The notes below the pieces were generated by a model, which worked only from the letters and a program-made list of their open reading frames with translations, did no database searches and was not told the origin of the DNA. Position numbers and translations under genes: made by a program. DNA of 64,000 nucleotides from Streptomyces flaveolus (GTDB taxonomy: Bacteria > Actinomycetota > Actinomycetes > Streptomycetales > Streptomycetaceae), in NCBI RefSeq assembly GCF_000716535.1, contig NZ_JNWV01000009.1, positions 62,001 to 126,000 of the forward strand. Reading direction: 5' to 3'. Of this stretch, positions 19,210 through 27,467 are shown piece after piece (positions within the stretch are counted from its first letter, which is position 1; the number at the start of each line of letters is the position of its first letter).

Positions 19210-19797
19210 ATGACTCGCGTGATCGCCGGCCGGGCAGGCGGACGGCGCCTCTCCGTACCGCCCGGCACCGGTACCCGGCCGACCTCGGACCGCGCGCGCG
19301 AGGGCCTCTTCTCCACCTGGCAGTCCCTCCTCGGCGGCCCCTTGAACGGCGAACGGGTCCTGGACCTCTACGCCGGCTCGGGCGCCGTGGGCCTGGAGGC
19401 CCTGTCCCGGGGCGCGAGCCACACCCTCCTCGTCGAAGCCGACGCCCGAGCGGCGAAAGTCGTCCGCGAGAACGTGAAAAATCTGGGCCTTCCCGGCGCG
19501 GAGGTGAGAGCGGGCAAAGCGGAACAAGTCATCAGAACCGCACCTCCCACCGAGCCGTACGACCTCGTCTTCCTCGATCCCCCGTACGCCGTCTCGGACG
19601 ACGATCTTCGGGAGATTCTGCTCACACTCCGCTCGGAACGCTGGCTCGCCGAAGAAGCCCTCGTCACCGTGGAGCGCAGCACCAGAGGCGGCGCATTCCA
19701 CTGGCCGGACGGTTTCGAGGCCATCCGCTCCCGTCGCTACGGCGAGGGAACGTTTTGGTACGGTCGCGCCGCCTCTACGTGCGAAGACGCACGATGA
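19210..19797 (+). CDS. rsmD: 16S rRNA (guanine(966)-N(2))-methyltransferase
   Basis: RsmD methylates G966 of 16S rRNA with S-adenosylmethionine. The 195-residue protein shows [17 protein letters not shown] at the N-terminus, [15 protein letters not shown], the SAM-binding loop [20 protein letters not shown] and the amino-methyltransferase signature VFLDPPY. The ATG has AAGGA six bases upstream. It precedes coaD by 26 bases, the usual bacterial arrangement. Confidence 0.94.
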   Translation: MTRVIAGRAGGRRLSVPPGTGTRPTSDRAREGLFSTWQSLLGGPLNGERVLDLYAGSGAVGLEALSRGASHTLLVEADARAAKVVRENVKNLGLPGAEVRAGKAEQVIRTAPPTEPYDLVFLDPPYAVSDDDLREILLTLRSERWLAEEALVTVERSTRGGAFHWPDGFEAIRSRRYGEGTFWYGRAASTCEDAR

Positions 19798-19823
19798 CCG
19801 GACCGGAGAGCGAGGGATCACAA

Positions 19824-20303
19824 GTGCGCCGCGCCGTCTGTCCCGGGTCTTTCGACCCGATCACCAACGGACACCTCGACATCATTGCCCGAGCCTCCCG
19901 TCTCTACGACGAGGTCTACGTCGCGGTGATGATCAACAAGTCCAAGAAGGGTCTGTTCGAGATCGAGGAGCGGATCGAGCTGATCCGCCAGGTCACCGCC
20001 GAGTACGCCAACGTCCGGGTGGAGGCGTTCCACGGCCTCCTCGTCGACTTCTGCAAGGAGCGGGACATCCCCGCCATCGTCAAGGGGCTGCGTGCCGTCA
20101 GCGACTTCGACTACGAACTGCAGATGGCCCAGATGAACAACGGCCTCACCGGCGTGGAGACGCTGTTCGTGCCCACCAACCCCACCTACAGCTTCCTCTC
20201 CTCCTCCCTCGTCAAGGAGGTCGCGGCCTGGGGCGGCGACGTCTCCCACCTGGTGCCGGCCGAGGTCCTGGAGGCGCTGAACGAGCGCCTCGCCAAGGGC
20301 TGA
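19824..20303 (+). CDS. coaD: Phosphopantetheine adenylyltransferase
   Basis: CoaD transfers AMP from ATP to 4'-phosphopantetheine, the penultimate step of coenzyme A synthesis. The 159-residue nucleotidyltransferase has [16 protein letters not shown] (the TxGH motif) at the N-terminus and [12 protein letters not shown] near the C-terminus. GTG 19824 gives exactly the family length and has GAGGG upstream; an in-frame ATG at 19794 would add ten unlikely residues. It is closely linked to rsmD. Confidence 0.95.
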   Translation: MRRAVCPGSFDPITNGHLDIIARASRLYDEVYVAVMINKSKKGLFEIEERIELIRQVTAEYANVRVEAFHGLLVDFCKERDIPAIVKGLRAVSDFDYELQMAQMNNGLTGVETLFVPTNPTYSFLSSSLVKEVAAWGGDVSHLVPAEVLEALNERLAKG

Positions 20304-20360
20304 TGGGGCTACAGTCGTCCCGTCCGTCTCCAACCCGGCTGTAGAGAGTGGCGAGCACAG

Positions 20361-21467
20361 GTGGACGTGCAGAAGAAGCTCGACGAGATCGTCTCCGCGG
20401 TCTCCAGCGCCCGGTCCATGCCGATGTCGGCGTCGTGCGTGATCAACCGCGCCGAGCTGCTCGCGATGCTCGAAGAGGTGCGCCAGGCGCTGCCCGGCTC
20501 GCTGGCCCAGGCGCAGGAGCTGATCGGCGACCGTGAGCAGATGGTCGAGCAGGCCCGGCTGGAGGCCGAGCGGATCATCGAGAACGCGCACGCCGAGCGC
20601 GGCTCGCTGATCTCGGACACCGAGATCGCGCGCCGGTCCCAGGCCGAGGCCGACCGGATCCTCGACGAGGCCCGCAAGGAGGCCGAGGAGATCCGCGCCG
20701 AGGCCGACGACTACGTCGACTCCAAGCTCGCCAACTTCGAGGTCGTCCTCACCAAGACCCTCGGCTCGGTCGGCCGGGGCCGCGAGAAGCTCCTCGGCAC
20801 CGGGCCGGGCCTGGACGAGAACGGCTACGAGGACGAGGACGCCCCCGAGCGCAGCCAGGACCCGGAGACCCTGCGTCACAACGCCGACGCCTACGTCGAC
20901 GCCAAGCTCGGAGCCTTCGAGGCGGTCCTCGCCAAGACGTTGGAGGCCGTCGGCCGGGGCCGGCAGAAGCTGCACGGCCGGATCGCCACCGACGACCTCG
21001 GCGCCCTCGCCGACGACACCACGACCTTCCAGCACTCCAGCGACGCCGACTACCTCGCCGACCTCGCGGCCCTCGCCGACAGCGACCGCGCGGCGCAGCG
21101 GCAGCCCGAGCCGCCGCAGCCGTCGTACGAGCCGCAGCCGGCCTACTCCCCGACCTCCGGCTACGCCCCGGCGGGAGGTGTCCCCGTCCAGCAGCAGCCG
21201 GACCCGTACGCGGGCTTCCCGCAGCAGCCGGAGTACGCCCCGCAGCAGGACCCGTACGGCTACCAGCAGGCCGACCCCTACGCGTACCAGGGCTACGACC
21301 AGCAGACCGGCTACGACCCCCAGCAGGCTCAGCAGCCGCATCAGACCCAGCAGCAGCCGCAGCACCAGGACCAGCAGGGCTACGCGCTCGACGAGACCAG
21401 CCTCTTCGACACGAGCATGATCAGCGCGGAGCAGCTCAGGGCGTACGAGCAGGGGCGGGGCCTGTAG
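20361..21467 (+). CDS. Coiled-coil protein with P/Q/Y-rich tail (DivIVA / ATP synthase b-like)
   Basis: This 368-residue protein starts with a conserved VQKKLDEIVSAVSSARSMPM segment, then a long charged coiled coil (about 45-125) often annotated as ATP synthase F0 subunit b-like or DivIVA-like. Two homologous modules follow: YVDSKLANFEVVLTKTLGSV and YVDAKLGAFEAVLAKTLEAV, about 55 residues apart. The C-terminal third is disordered and rich in Pro, Gln and Tyr, ending in LFDTSMISAEQLRAYEQGRG, which looks conserved. No membrane segment is present. It sits between coaD and the DUF177-rpmF-rnc operon. It is not a real ATP synthase subunit; a structural role is likely. Confidence 0.8.
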   Translation: MDVQKKLDEIVSAVSSARSMPMSASCVINRAELLAMLEEVRQALPGSLAQAQELIGDREQMVEQARLEAERIIENAHAERGSLISDTEIARRSQAEADRILDEARKEAEEIRAEADDYVDSKLANFEVVLTKTLGSVGRGREKLLGTGPGLDENGYEDEDAPERSQDPETLRHNADAYVDAKLGAFEAVLAKTLEAVGRGRQKLHGRIATDDLGALADDTTTFQHSSDADYLADLAALADSDRAAQRQPEPPQPSYEPQPAYSPTSGYAPAGGVPVQQQPDPYAGFPQQPEYAPQQDPYGYQQADPYAYQGYDQQTGYDPQQAQQPHQTQQQPQHQDQQGYALDETSLFDTSMISAEQLRAYEQGRGL

Positions 21468-21478
21468 CCACGGGCGGA

Positions 21479-21508
21479 TTGGGCGCTGAGCGAAAGGTCC
21501 AGTATCCT
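21479..21508 (+). promoter_or_regulatory. Candidate promoter of the DUF177-rpmF-rnc operon
   Basis: TTGGGC, an 18-base spacer and TATCCT lie 90 bases upstream of the DUF177 gene, just after the stop of the preceding gene. Box sequences and spacing fit the principal (HrdB) sigma factor. Confidence 0.5.
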
Positions 21509-21597
21509 GGCTCTTCGGTCGCGCGTATGTCCGCGATCACCGCTGCCCGGAACACCGACGGGTGGCGTCCCTTCGAGTTCGAAGATCGAAAGCAGGA

Positions 21598-22242
21598 ATG
21601 GCTTCCAACGCCCGCCTCGACCACCGGAACCCCCTCGTGATCGACACGCACGAGCTGGGTCGGCGTCCTGGTGCGCTGCAGCGCCTGACCCGCGAGGTCG
21701 ACGCTCCCAGGGATCTCGGCATCCAGGGAGTCGTCGGAGTGCCGGAAGGCGCCCCGATGGAGCTCGAACTCCGACTCGAGTCGGTCATGGAAGGGGTGCT
21801 CGTCACAGGCACCGCCCGTGCAACCGCCGAGGGGGAGTGCGTAAGGTGTCTGGAGCCGGTCGAGCTGGAGCTCGAAGCGGACTTCCAGGAGATGTTCTCG
21901 TACCCTGACGCCGACGACCGGGGCCGTGTGATCGCGGAACCGGGCGACGACGCCGAGGACGACGAGGACAGGCTCTTTGTCGAGGACGGTCTGATCGACC
22001 TCGAACCCGTGCTGCGCGATGCGGTGGTGCTCGCACTGCCGATGCAGCCGGTGTGCCAGGAAGACTGCCCGGGTCTGTGCTCCGAGTGCGGGGCGCGGCT
22101 GGCGGACGACCCGGACCACCACCACGACGCCGTCGACATCCGTTGGGCGGCTTTGCAGGGATTCGCCGATTCATTTGAAGCCGGCGATAAGGACGAGATG
22201 AGCGGCGCCGAAGCGGGCGTCGACGAGAAGCAGGAGAAGTAG
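21598..22242 (+). CDS. DUF177 (YceD) family protein
   Basis: YceD/DUF177 proteins sit next to rpmF across bacteria and are linked to 23S rRNA accumulation. The 214-residue product has an acidic body with two CxxC-type clusters: [13 protein letters not shown] in the middle and [16 protein letters not shown] near the C-terminus, likely a zinc site. ATG 21598 matches the family start ([20 protein letters not shown]); a GTG at 21562 is possible but less likely. It ends two bases before rpmF, so the two are co-transcribed. Confidence 0.88.
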   Translation: MASNARLDHRNPLVIDTHELGRRPGALQRLTREVDAPRDLGIQGVVGVPEGAPMELELRLESVMEGVLVTGTARATAEGECVRCLEPVELELEADFQEMFSYPDADDRGRVIAEPGDDAEDDEDRLFVEDGLIDLEPVLRDAVVLALPMQPVCQEDCPGLCSECGARLADDPDHHHDAVDIRWAALQGFADSFEAGDKDEMSGAEAGVDEKQEK

Positions 22243-22244
22243 CC

Positions 22245-22418
22245 GTGGCTGTTCCGAAGCGGAAGATGTCGCGCAGCAACACGCGCCACCGCCGGTCGCA
22301 GTGGAAGGCTGCGGTCCCCACCCTGGTTGCGTGCGAGCGCTGCCACGAGCCCAAGCAGCAGCACATCGCGTGCCCGTCTTGCGGCACCTACAACAAGCGC
22401 CAGGTCCTCGAAGTCTGA
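22245..22418 (+). CDS. rpmF: 50S ribosomal protein L32
   Basis: This 57-residue protein reads [17 protein letters not shown] at the start, then [18 protein letters not shown] and ends KRQVLEV. The four cysteines form the zinc ribbon of L32, a structural component of the 50S subunit. The GTG start has AGGAG nine bases upstream, inside the end of the DUF177 gene. It lies between DUF177 and rnc, the usual order. Confidence 0.97.
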   Translation: MAVPKRKMSRSNTRHRRSQWKAAVPTLVACERCHEPKQQHIACPSCGTYNKRQVLEV

Positions 22419-22426
22419 GCGGGCTG

Positions 22427-23263
22427 GTGAGAGGCACTGTGTCCACGCCGAAGAAAACCTCTGCGGACAACCAGGCCTCGTCCCACACGCTTCTGGAAGG
22501 GCGGCTCGGCTACCAGGTCGAGTCCGCCCTTCTGGTGCGAGCGCTGACCCACCGTTCCTACGCGTACGAGAACGGCGGTCTGCCGACGAACGAGCGCCTG
22601 GAGTTCCTCGGGGACTCCGTGCTGGGCCTCGTCGTCACGGACACGCTGTACCGCACCCACCCCGACCTGCCCGAAGGCCAGCTGGCCAAGTTGCGGGCCG
22701 CGGTGGTCAACTCGCGTGCGTTGGCGGAGGTCGGCCGCGGCCTGGACCTGGGCGCCTTCATCCGGCTCGGCCGGGGTGAAGAGGGCACGGGCGGGCGGGA
22801 CAAGGCATCCATCCTCGCCGACACCCTTGAAGCGGTGATCGGCGCGGTCTATCTCGACCAGGGCCTCGACGCGGCCTCCGAACTGGTGCACCGCCTGTTC
22901 GACCCGCTGATCGAGAAGTCCTCCAACCTCGGTGCCGGCCTGGACTGGAAGACGTCCCTCCAGGAGCTGACCGCGATCGAAGGGCTCGGCGTGCCCGAGT
23001 ACCTGGTCACGGAGACCGGCCCCGACCACGAGAAGACCTTCACTGCTGCCGCCCGCGTCGGGGGCGTCTCGTACGGCACCGGCACCGGCCGCAGCAAGAA
23101 GGAGGCGGAGCAGCAGGCCGCCGAGTCCGCCTGGCGGGCCATCCGGGCCGCCGCGGACGAGCGCGCCAAGGTGGCCAAGGAGCCCATCAAGGAGACGGCC
23201 GACGAGGCCGTCAAGGGCAGCCAGGTCGTCAAGGACGGCGACGCGTCGTCGGCCACCGCCTGA
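22427..23263 (+). CDS. rnc: Ribonuclease III
   Basis: RNase III cleaves double-stranded RNA in rRNA maturation and mRNA decay. In S. coelicolor the gene is also called absB because mutants lose antibiotic production. The product (278 residues) has the catalytic signature [16 protein letters not shown], the downstream acidic cluster [15 protein letters not shown] and a C-terminal double-stranded RNA-binding domain ([27 protein letters not shown]). GTG 22427 is taken as the start; GTG 22439, with GAGAGG just upstream, is a close rival. The tail is Lys/Glu-rich. It begins eight bases after rpmF. Confidence 0.95.
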   Translation: MRGTVSTPKKTSADNQASSHTLLEGRLGYQVESALLVRALTHRSYAYENGGLPTNERLEFLGDSVLGLVVTDTLYRTHPDLPEGQLAKLRAAVVNSRALAEVGRGLDLGAFIRLGRGEEGTGGRDKASILADTLEAVIGAVYLDQGLDAASELVHRLFDPLIEKSSNLGAGLDWKTSLQELTAIEGLGVPEYLVTETGPDHEKTFTAAARVGGVSYGTGTGRSKKEAEQQAAESAWRAIRAAADERAKVAKEPIKETADEAVKGSQVVKDGDASSATA

Positions 23264-23283
23264 CGGGAACAGAACAGCACCAC

Positions 23284-23322
23284 CCGAGCGCCCGTCCCGC
23301 CTCCCGCGGGACGGGCGCTCGG
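23284..23322 (+). terminator. Strong hairpin terminator after rnc
   Basis: A perfect 17-pair stem (CCGAGCGCCCGTCCCGC with GCGGGACGGGCGCTCGG) with a five-base loop lies 20 bases after the rnc stop. It has no T tract, as is common in Streptomyces. Confidence 0.8.
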
Positions 23323-23470
23323 TCATCCGTCCACGGGTGCTCGGCCATCCGCCGGGGTTCGGCCGGCCGCGGGGCCGCCGCCAGGCGGCGGTCGCCCACC
23401 GGCCCGGTGGAGCGGCCAGGCCCCGGGATACCCTGCCTTCAGCTCTTCCGCAGTCGCCCGAAGGAGTGTC

Positions 23471-24331
23471 GTGCCCGAGTTGCCCGAGGTCGAAGTCGTC
23501 CGCCGGGGCCTGGAGCGTTGGGTCGCCCACCGGACCGTGGCCGAGACCGAGGTGCTGCATCCGCGAGCGGTACGCCGGCACGTCGCCGGGTCCGACGACT
23601 TCGCGCACCGGCTCAAGGGCCACCACATCGGCGCGCCCCGGCGGCGCGGCAAGTACCTGTGGCTGCCGCTGGAGGAGACGAACCAGTCCGTCCTCGCCCA
23701 CCTCGGCATGAGCGGCCAGCTACTGGTCCAGCCGCATGAGACGGCGGACGAGAAGCACCTGCGCATCCGTGTCCGGTTCGCCGACTCCCTCGGCACCGAA
23801 CTCCGCTTCGTCGACCAGCGCACCTTCGGCGGGCTGTCGTTGCACGACAACACCCCCGACGGCCTGCCCGACGTCATCGCGCACATCGCCCGCGACCCGC
23901 TGGACCCGCTCTTCGACGACGAGGCCTTCCACCAGGCGCTGCGCCGCAAGCGGACCACCATCAAGCGGGCCCTGCTGGACCAGTCGCTGATCAGCGGCGT
24001 CGGCAACATCTACGCGGACGAGGCCCTGTGGCGCGCCCGCATCCACTACGAACGCCCCACGGCGAACTTCACCCGCCCGGTCACGGCGGAACTCCTCGGC
24101 CACATCCGCGACGTGATGAACGCGGCGCTCGCCGTCGGCGGCACCAGCTTCGACAGCCTGTACGTCAACGTCAACGGCGAGTCCGGATACTTCGACCGCT
24201 CCCTGGACGCCTACGGCCGCGAGAACGAGCCCTGCCGCCGCTGCGGCACCCCCATGCGCCGCCGCCCCTGGATGAACCGGTCCAGCTACTTCTGCCCCAA
24301 GTGTCAGAGGGCGCCGCGCGTCTCGTCGTAA
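23471..24331 (+). CDS. mutM: Formamidopyrimidine-DNA glycosylase
   Basis: MutM (Fpg) removes 8-oxoguanine and formamidopyrimidines and cleaves the abasic site. The 286-residue protein begins [14 protein letters not shown], with the catalytic proline and glutamate just after the start, contains GKYLWLPL and HLGMSGQL, the helix-two-turn-helix [15 protein letters not shown], and a C-terminal zinc finger (CRRCGTPM...YFCPKCQ). Start is GTG. Its last 28 bases overlap the convergent HxlR gene. A long gap with a strong terminator separates it from rnc. Confidence 0.96.
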   Translation: MPELPEVEVVRRGLERWVAHRTVAETEVLHPRAVRRHVAGSDDFAHRLKGHHIGAPRRRGKYLWLPLEETNQSVLAHLGMSGQLLVQPHETADEKHLRIRVRFADSLGTELRFVDQRTFGGLSLHDNTPDGLPDVIAHIARDPLDPLFDDEAFHQALRRKRTTIKRALLDQSLISGVGNIYADEALWRARIHYERPTANFTRPVTAELLGHIRDVMNAALAVGGTSFDSLYVNVNGESGYFDRSLDAYGRENEPCRRCGTPMRRRPWMNRSSYFCPKCQRAPRVSS

Positions 24332-24699
24332 CGCGCGCGGGCCGCGAGGACGTCGTCCATCGCACCCTCCACGCAGTGGATGAGCGCCAGCAGCCGCTCG
24401 GCGACCTGCCGTCCCAGGGGCGTCAGCTCGTAGTCCACGCGCGGCGGGTTCGTCGGCTGGGCCTCGCGGTGCACCAGCCCGTCGCGTTCCAGCGCGTGCA
24501 GCGTCTGGGACAGCATCTTCTCGCTCACCCCGTCCACCCGCCGGCGCAGTTCGTTGAAGCGCAGCGGACCCTCGTGCAGCGCGCCGAGCGTCAGCCCGCC
24601 CCAGCGGCCGGTGACGTGCTCCAGCGTGCCCCGTGACGGACACGCCTTGGCGAAGACGTTGTAGGCGAGGTCCTCGTGGTCCTGGGTGATGACGGTCAT
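24304..24699 (-). CDS. HxlR-family winged-helix regulator
   Basis: The 131-residue protein has the HxlR fold: a conserved Cys-containing N-terminus ([20 protein letters not shown]), [25 protein letters not shown], then [20 protein letters not shown] and the wing [13 protein letters not shown]. These regulators respond to reactive electrophiles or redox stress. ATG 24699 fits the family; the upstream in-frame extension is not convincing. It is divergent from the flavodoxin-like reductase, which it probably controls through the palindrome at 24740-24760, and it overlaps the mutM end by 28 bases. Confidence 0.92.
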   Translation of the reverse strand: MTVITQDHEDLAYNVFAKACPSRGTLEHVTGRWGGLTLGALHEGPLRFNELRRRVDGVSEKMLSQTLHALERDGLVHREAQPTNPPRVDYELTPLGRQVAERLLALIHCVEGAMDDVLAARARYDETRGAL

Positions 24700-24739
24700 A
24701 CCGGACAGGGTACGCCCGCGCAGCGCTCTCCACCAGGTT

Positions 24740-24760
24740 GCACTAACTTCTAGATAGTGC
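24740..24760. promoter_or_regulatory. Likely HxlR operator
   Basis: GCACTAACTTCTAGATAGTGC carries a perfect six-base inverted repeat (GCACTA/TAGTGC) around a nine-base centre containing TCTAGA. It lies in the divergent gap between the HxlR gene and the reductase, in an AT-richer patch, as expected for a dimer-binding site. Confidence 0.65.
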
Positions 24761-24835
24761 TTTCCTGTGGTTACCGCTTGCGAGCTGCTCACTTGCCGAG
24801 CCGCCGCTCAATTCGCCCCTTTCGAGGAGTCCGCC

Positions 24836-25420
24836 ATGACCACGCCCGTCGTTTCCATCGCCTACCACTCCGGCTACGGCCACACCGCCGTGCTCGCCGA
24901 AGCCGTCCGCGCCGGCGCCCTCGACGCGGGTGCCGAGGTGCACCTGATCAAGGTGGACGAGATCACCGACGAGCAGTGGGAGACGCTGGACCGCTCCGAC
25001 GTGATCGTCTTCGGCTCGCCCACCTACATGGGCACCGCCTCCGGCGCCTTCCACACCTTCGCCGAGGCCACCTCCAAGCGCTGGTTCGGCCAGGACTGGA
25101 AGGACAAGCTGGCCGCCGGCTTCACCAACTCCGCCTCCAAGAGCGGCGACAAGCTGCACACCCTGCAGTTCTTCCAGACGCTCGCCGCCCAGCACGGCAT
25201 GCACTGGGTCAACCTCGGCCTGCTCCCGGGCTGGAACAGCAGCACCGCCTCCGAGCACGACCTCAACCGCCTCGGCTTCTTCGCCGGTGCCGCCGCCCAG
25301 AGCAACAACGACCAGGGCCCCGAGGGCGTCCACAAGGCCGACCTGGCCACCGCCGAGCACCTGGGACGCCGGGTGACGGAGACGGCGAAGGCCTTCACGC
25401 GCGGCCGCGTCGCCGCGTAG
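24836..25420 (+). CDS. Flavodoxin-fold NAD(P)H-dependent oxidoreductase (WrbA-like)
   Basis: The 194-residue protein has the flavodoxin FMN-phosphate loop near the start (VVSIAYHSGYGHTAVLAEAV), the isoalloxazine-contact segment DVIVFGSPTYMGTASG, and FTNSASKSGDK. WrbA-type enzymes reduce quinones by two electrons and protect from redox cycling. ATG 24836 follows TTCGAGGAGTCCGCC, a good ribosome binding site. It is divergently paired with the HxlR regulator, a common electrophile-defence arrangement. Confidence 0.9.
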   Translation: MTTPVVSIAYHSGYGHTAVLAEAVRAGALDAGAEVHLIKVDEITDEQWETLDRSDVIVFGSPTYMGTASGAFHTFAEATSKRWFGQDWKDKLAAGFTNSASKSGDKLHTLQFFQTLAAQHGMHWVNLGLLPGWNSSTASEHDLNRLGFFAGAAAQSNNDQGPEGVHKADLATAEHLGRRVTETAKAFTRGRVAA

Positions 25421-25496
25421 CGCCGCCACGGCGTGCGGGTCCGCACATGCGTAGCCCGTCGTTGCCTCACCTGGACGTCGGCACGATCATCGCCGC

Positions 25497-25940
25497 ATGT
25501 ACAAAGAGCTGATCACTCGGTACGCCGGCGGAGTCGACATCGCGTTCAGTGCCCCGGTCACGGAAGGCGCCTTGAGCGAGGCCGCGGAGGCCTTGGGGCA
25601 CCCGGTCCCGCACGATTTGGCCTCGGTGTTGCGAGAGAGCGACGGCGTCGTCGGAGAGTACGGCTATCACCTGGTGTCACCGCTCGAAACGATCGTCCAG
25701 CGGAACCTGGAACTGCGGAGCTCCTATTCCGAGCTGTACATGGCCTTCGATCAACTGCTCTTCTTCTCGGACATCACAGGCAACGGTGACTTGTTCGGAA
25801 CAGTGCTGGTGCCGGGGCAGTTTCACCAGGTCTTCTTCTGGGACCACGAGTCCGACAGCCGCAGGTGGGCAGCCCCTTCGATCGCCGAGTTCATGGAGCG
25901 ATGGCTCACCGGCGTGATCGAGGAGCAGCTCGACTGCTAG
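25497..25940 (+). CDS. SMI1/KNR4 (SUKH) family protein
   Basis: The 147-residue protein carries the SUKH pattern: a helical N-terminus, ALGHPVPHDLASVLRESDGV, then GNGDLFGTVL and QVFFWDHESDSR, and a C-terminal SIAEFMERWLTGV. SUKH proteins often act as immunity proteins against polymorphic toxins, but many are solitary and of unknown role; no toxin gene is seen beside it. It opens a short accessory patch of lower GC that ends in integrase debris. Confidence 0.85.
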   Translation: MYKELITRYAGGVDIAFSAPVTEGALSEAAEALGHPVPHDLASVLRESDGVVGEYGYHLVSPLETIVQRNLELRSSYSELYMAFDQLLFFSDITGNGDLFGTVLVPGQFHQVFFWDHESDSRRWAAPSIAEFMERWLTGVIEEQLDC

Positions 25941-26100
25941 CCCCCGCACGGGGTCTCTGACCTGCGGCCGTGTAGTCGATCAACGCTGCGACCTGCGACT
26001 TGGCTGTCGTTGGTGGTCAGCGTTGGTCGTCGTTGAGCTCCCTTTGACGGCCCTGGCCACTGCTGGGCTTCGCCTCGGCGCGGCATGCCAGACTGCGACC

Positions 26101-26419
26101 GTGGAGGAGATCTACCAACTGTGGTTGGCGGCCGTGCCGAGCCCCGTACCCGAGAACGAGGCCCGGATCTACTGGACCTGCAAGGCAGACCCCACCCCGG
26201 TTCTGGACGAGGGCTTGCGTCGGGCCTCCTACCGACCAGTATCAGGCGCCGTTGCTTGACGATGAGCTGATGGCCCGGCTGGTCGAGCTCCATCGTCCCC
26301 GTTCCAGTGATCTCCCGGCCGACGCGATCGACCTCCCACGGCTGGAGAGCTTTCTCCGCCGGCACCGGGGGCTGCACCTCCTCACTGAGGGACCCGGCTA
26401 CCCTGGCGCCGGTGAGTAG
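26101..26419 (+). pseudogene. Small hypothetical gene interrupted by a frameshift
   Basis: From GTG 26101 the frame encodes VEEIYQLWLAAVPSP, NEARIYWTCKADPTPVLDEG and then stops at 26259. A different frame, open from about 26222, encodes TDQYQAPLLDDELMARLVEL, then DLPRLESFLRRHRGLHLL, and stops at 26419. Both parts have good coding character and join into one protein of about 105 residues if one base is restored near 26220-26235. The second part's stop overlaps the next gene's start (26412), as in an intact operon. The function is unknown. A sequencing error is the main alternative. Confidence 0.6.
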
Positions 26420-26864
26420 CGTGCACATATACGCCGATCGCTTCCTGGGCGATTTCCGGGAGCTGGAGCATGGCCGCCCGGATGGGCCTTCCCTGCACGC
26501 CTCGCTGCGGAGTAAAGGTGATCCGCACGAAGAGGACCTCGTGCGCTACCTACGTGCTGGCTCGGTGCTTGCCGCGAGCGGATCAGCCGTCTATGACGTT
26601 CTCAGCCCGACGAACGAGTTGATAGATGGCCTTCTCCTGCTCACGGATGGTGAGTGGTTCTGGCACACGGACCTCGCCCATTACGTCGAGCGGTACCACG
26701 TACCGGTGGATGACCGTTTCGTCGAGCACGCACGCCTCCGTGGATGGTCCCCGCCGCAGCTGAGCGAAGCCGAGTTGACCCAGCTTGCAGACGCCTTCTT
26801 GGCCGACATCGGGGAGCCTGGCGTCGAAGGGCGAGAGCAGGGCATGGCGGCTTCCAACTGGTGA
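26412..26864 (+). CDS. Hypothetical protein
   Basis: The 150-residue product begins VSSVHIYADRFLGDFRELEH and contains SVLAASGSAVYDVLSP, then LLTDGEWFWHTDLAHYVERY, a pattern seen in small cytoplasmic Streptomyces proteins of no known function. I do not recognise a named domain. The GTG at 26412 overlaps the stop of the frameshifted gene by eight bases; GTG 26421 is an alternative. Together with that gene it probably formed a two-gene unit. Confidence 0.6.
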   Translation: MSSVHIYADRFLGDFRELEHGRPDGPSLHASLRSKGDPHEEDLVRYLRAGSVLAASGSAVYDVLSPTNELIDGLLLLTDGEWFWHTDLAHYVERYHVPVDDRFVEHARLRGWSPPQLSEAELTQLADAFLADIGEPGVEGREQGMAASNW

Positions 26865-26910
26865 GGCCTGGATCATCTGGTGCTGCGGCCTCATTGGGCC
26901 TGACCATGAC

Positions 26911-27217
26911 CAGATTCGCCGCACCGGCGGCTGCGCTCACCCGATCCGCCTGCGCTCTACTCCTACGGCACCGAGCAGGAGCCGGGCGGCATGCTCAGGG
27001 TCGCCTGCGGCACCCGCTGGACCTCCCGCTGCCCCGCGTGCGTATGGACCCACGCCGGGGACACCTACCACCTGATCCGGGACGGGATCACCGGCGACGA
27101 ACGCGAGGACGTACCGGCCACCGTCCGGGATCACCCCCGCGCCTTCGCAACCGGCCCGACACCAACCGCTGCCGCTGCGGGAGTTCCCACACCGAGGACG
27201 ACCCGACCCCTGACTTT
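26911..27217 (+). pseudogene. Degraded RepSA-type replication initiator fragment
   Basis: Three pieces in different frames follow the order of RepSA proteins of actinomycete integrative conjugative elements. QIRRTGGCAHPIRL is at 26911. LYSYGTEQEPGGMLRVACG, then RCPACVWTHAGDTYHLIRDG and ATVRDHPRAFAT, lie in the frame from 26955. NRPDTNRCRCGSSHTEDDP is in another frame from 27149. Internal deletions and frameshifts leave no working protein. The family assignment is from memory of the conserved cysteine and HPRxFAT segments. Confidence 0.6.
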
Positions 27218-27435
27218 CACCGGCCCTATGGGGCTGCCGCTGGATCGGAACCGCTTCAACGACCGCGTCTGGCGGCCGGCGCTTCGGGCTACGGGTGTCG
27301 AGACCGCGGGGGAGAGCATCAAGGCTCTGAATGAGTACCGCACCTGATGCCGTCGAGCGGGACCCGGACCCGGGCCGCCGTGGATCGCGTCTTCGCGGAC
27401 GAGGAACCCGCGATTGACTGCCCGGACACGGCCCG
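27210..27435 (+). pseudogene. Degraded tyrosine integrase C-terminal fragment
   Basis: TFTGPMGLPLDRNRFNDRVW and RPALRATGVE match the region before the catalytic core of actinomycete phage-type integrases. AGESIKALNEY follows, then a frame change to LMPSSGTRTRAAVDRVFADE and CPDTAR, which match the C-terminal tail after the active-site tyrosine. The catalytic Arg-His-Arg section is deleted. It directly follows the RepSA fragment, an order consistent with a collapsed element. No intact attachment site or tRNA gene is visible nearby. Confidence 0.6.
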
Positions 27436-27467
27436 GGAGAGTGCTAGCCGTCGGACCTGCGGTTATC

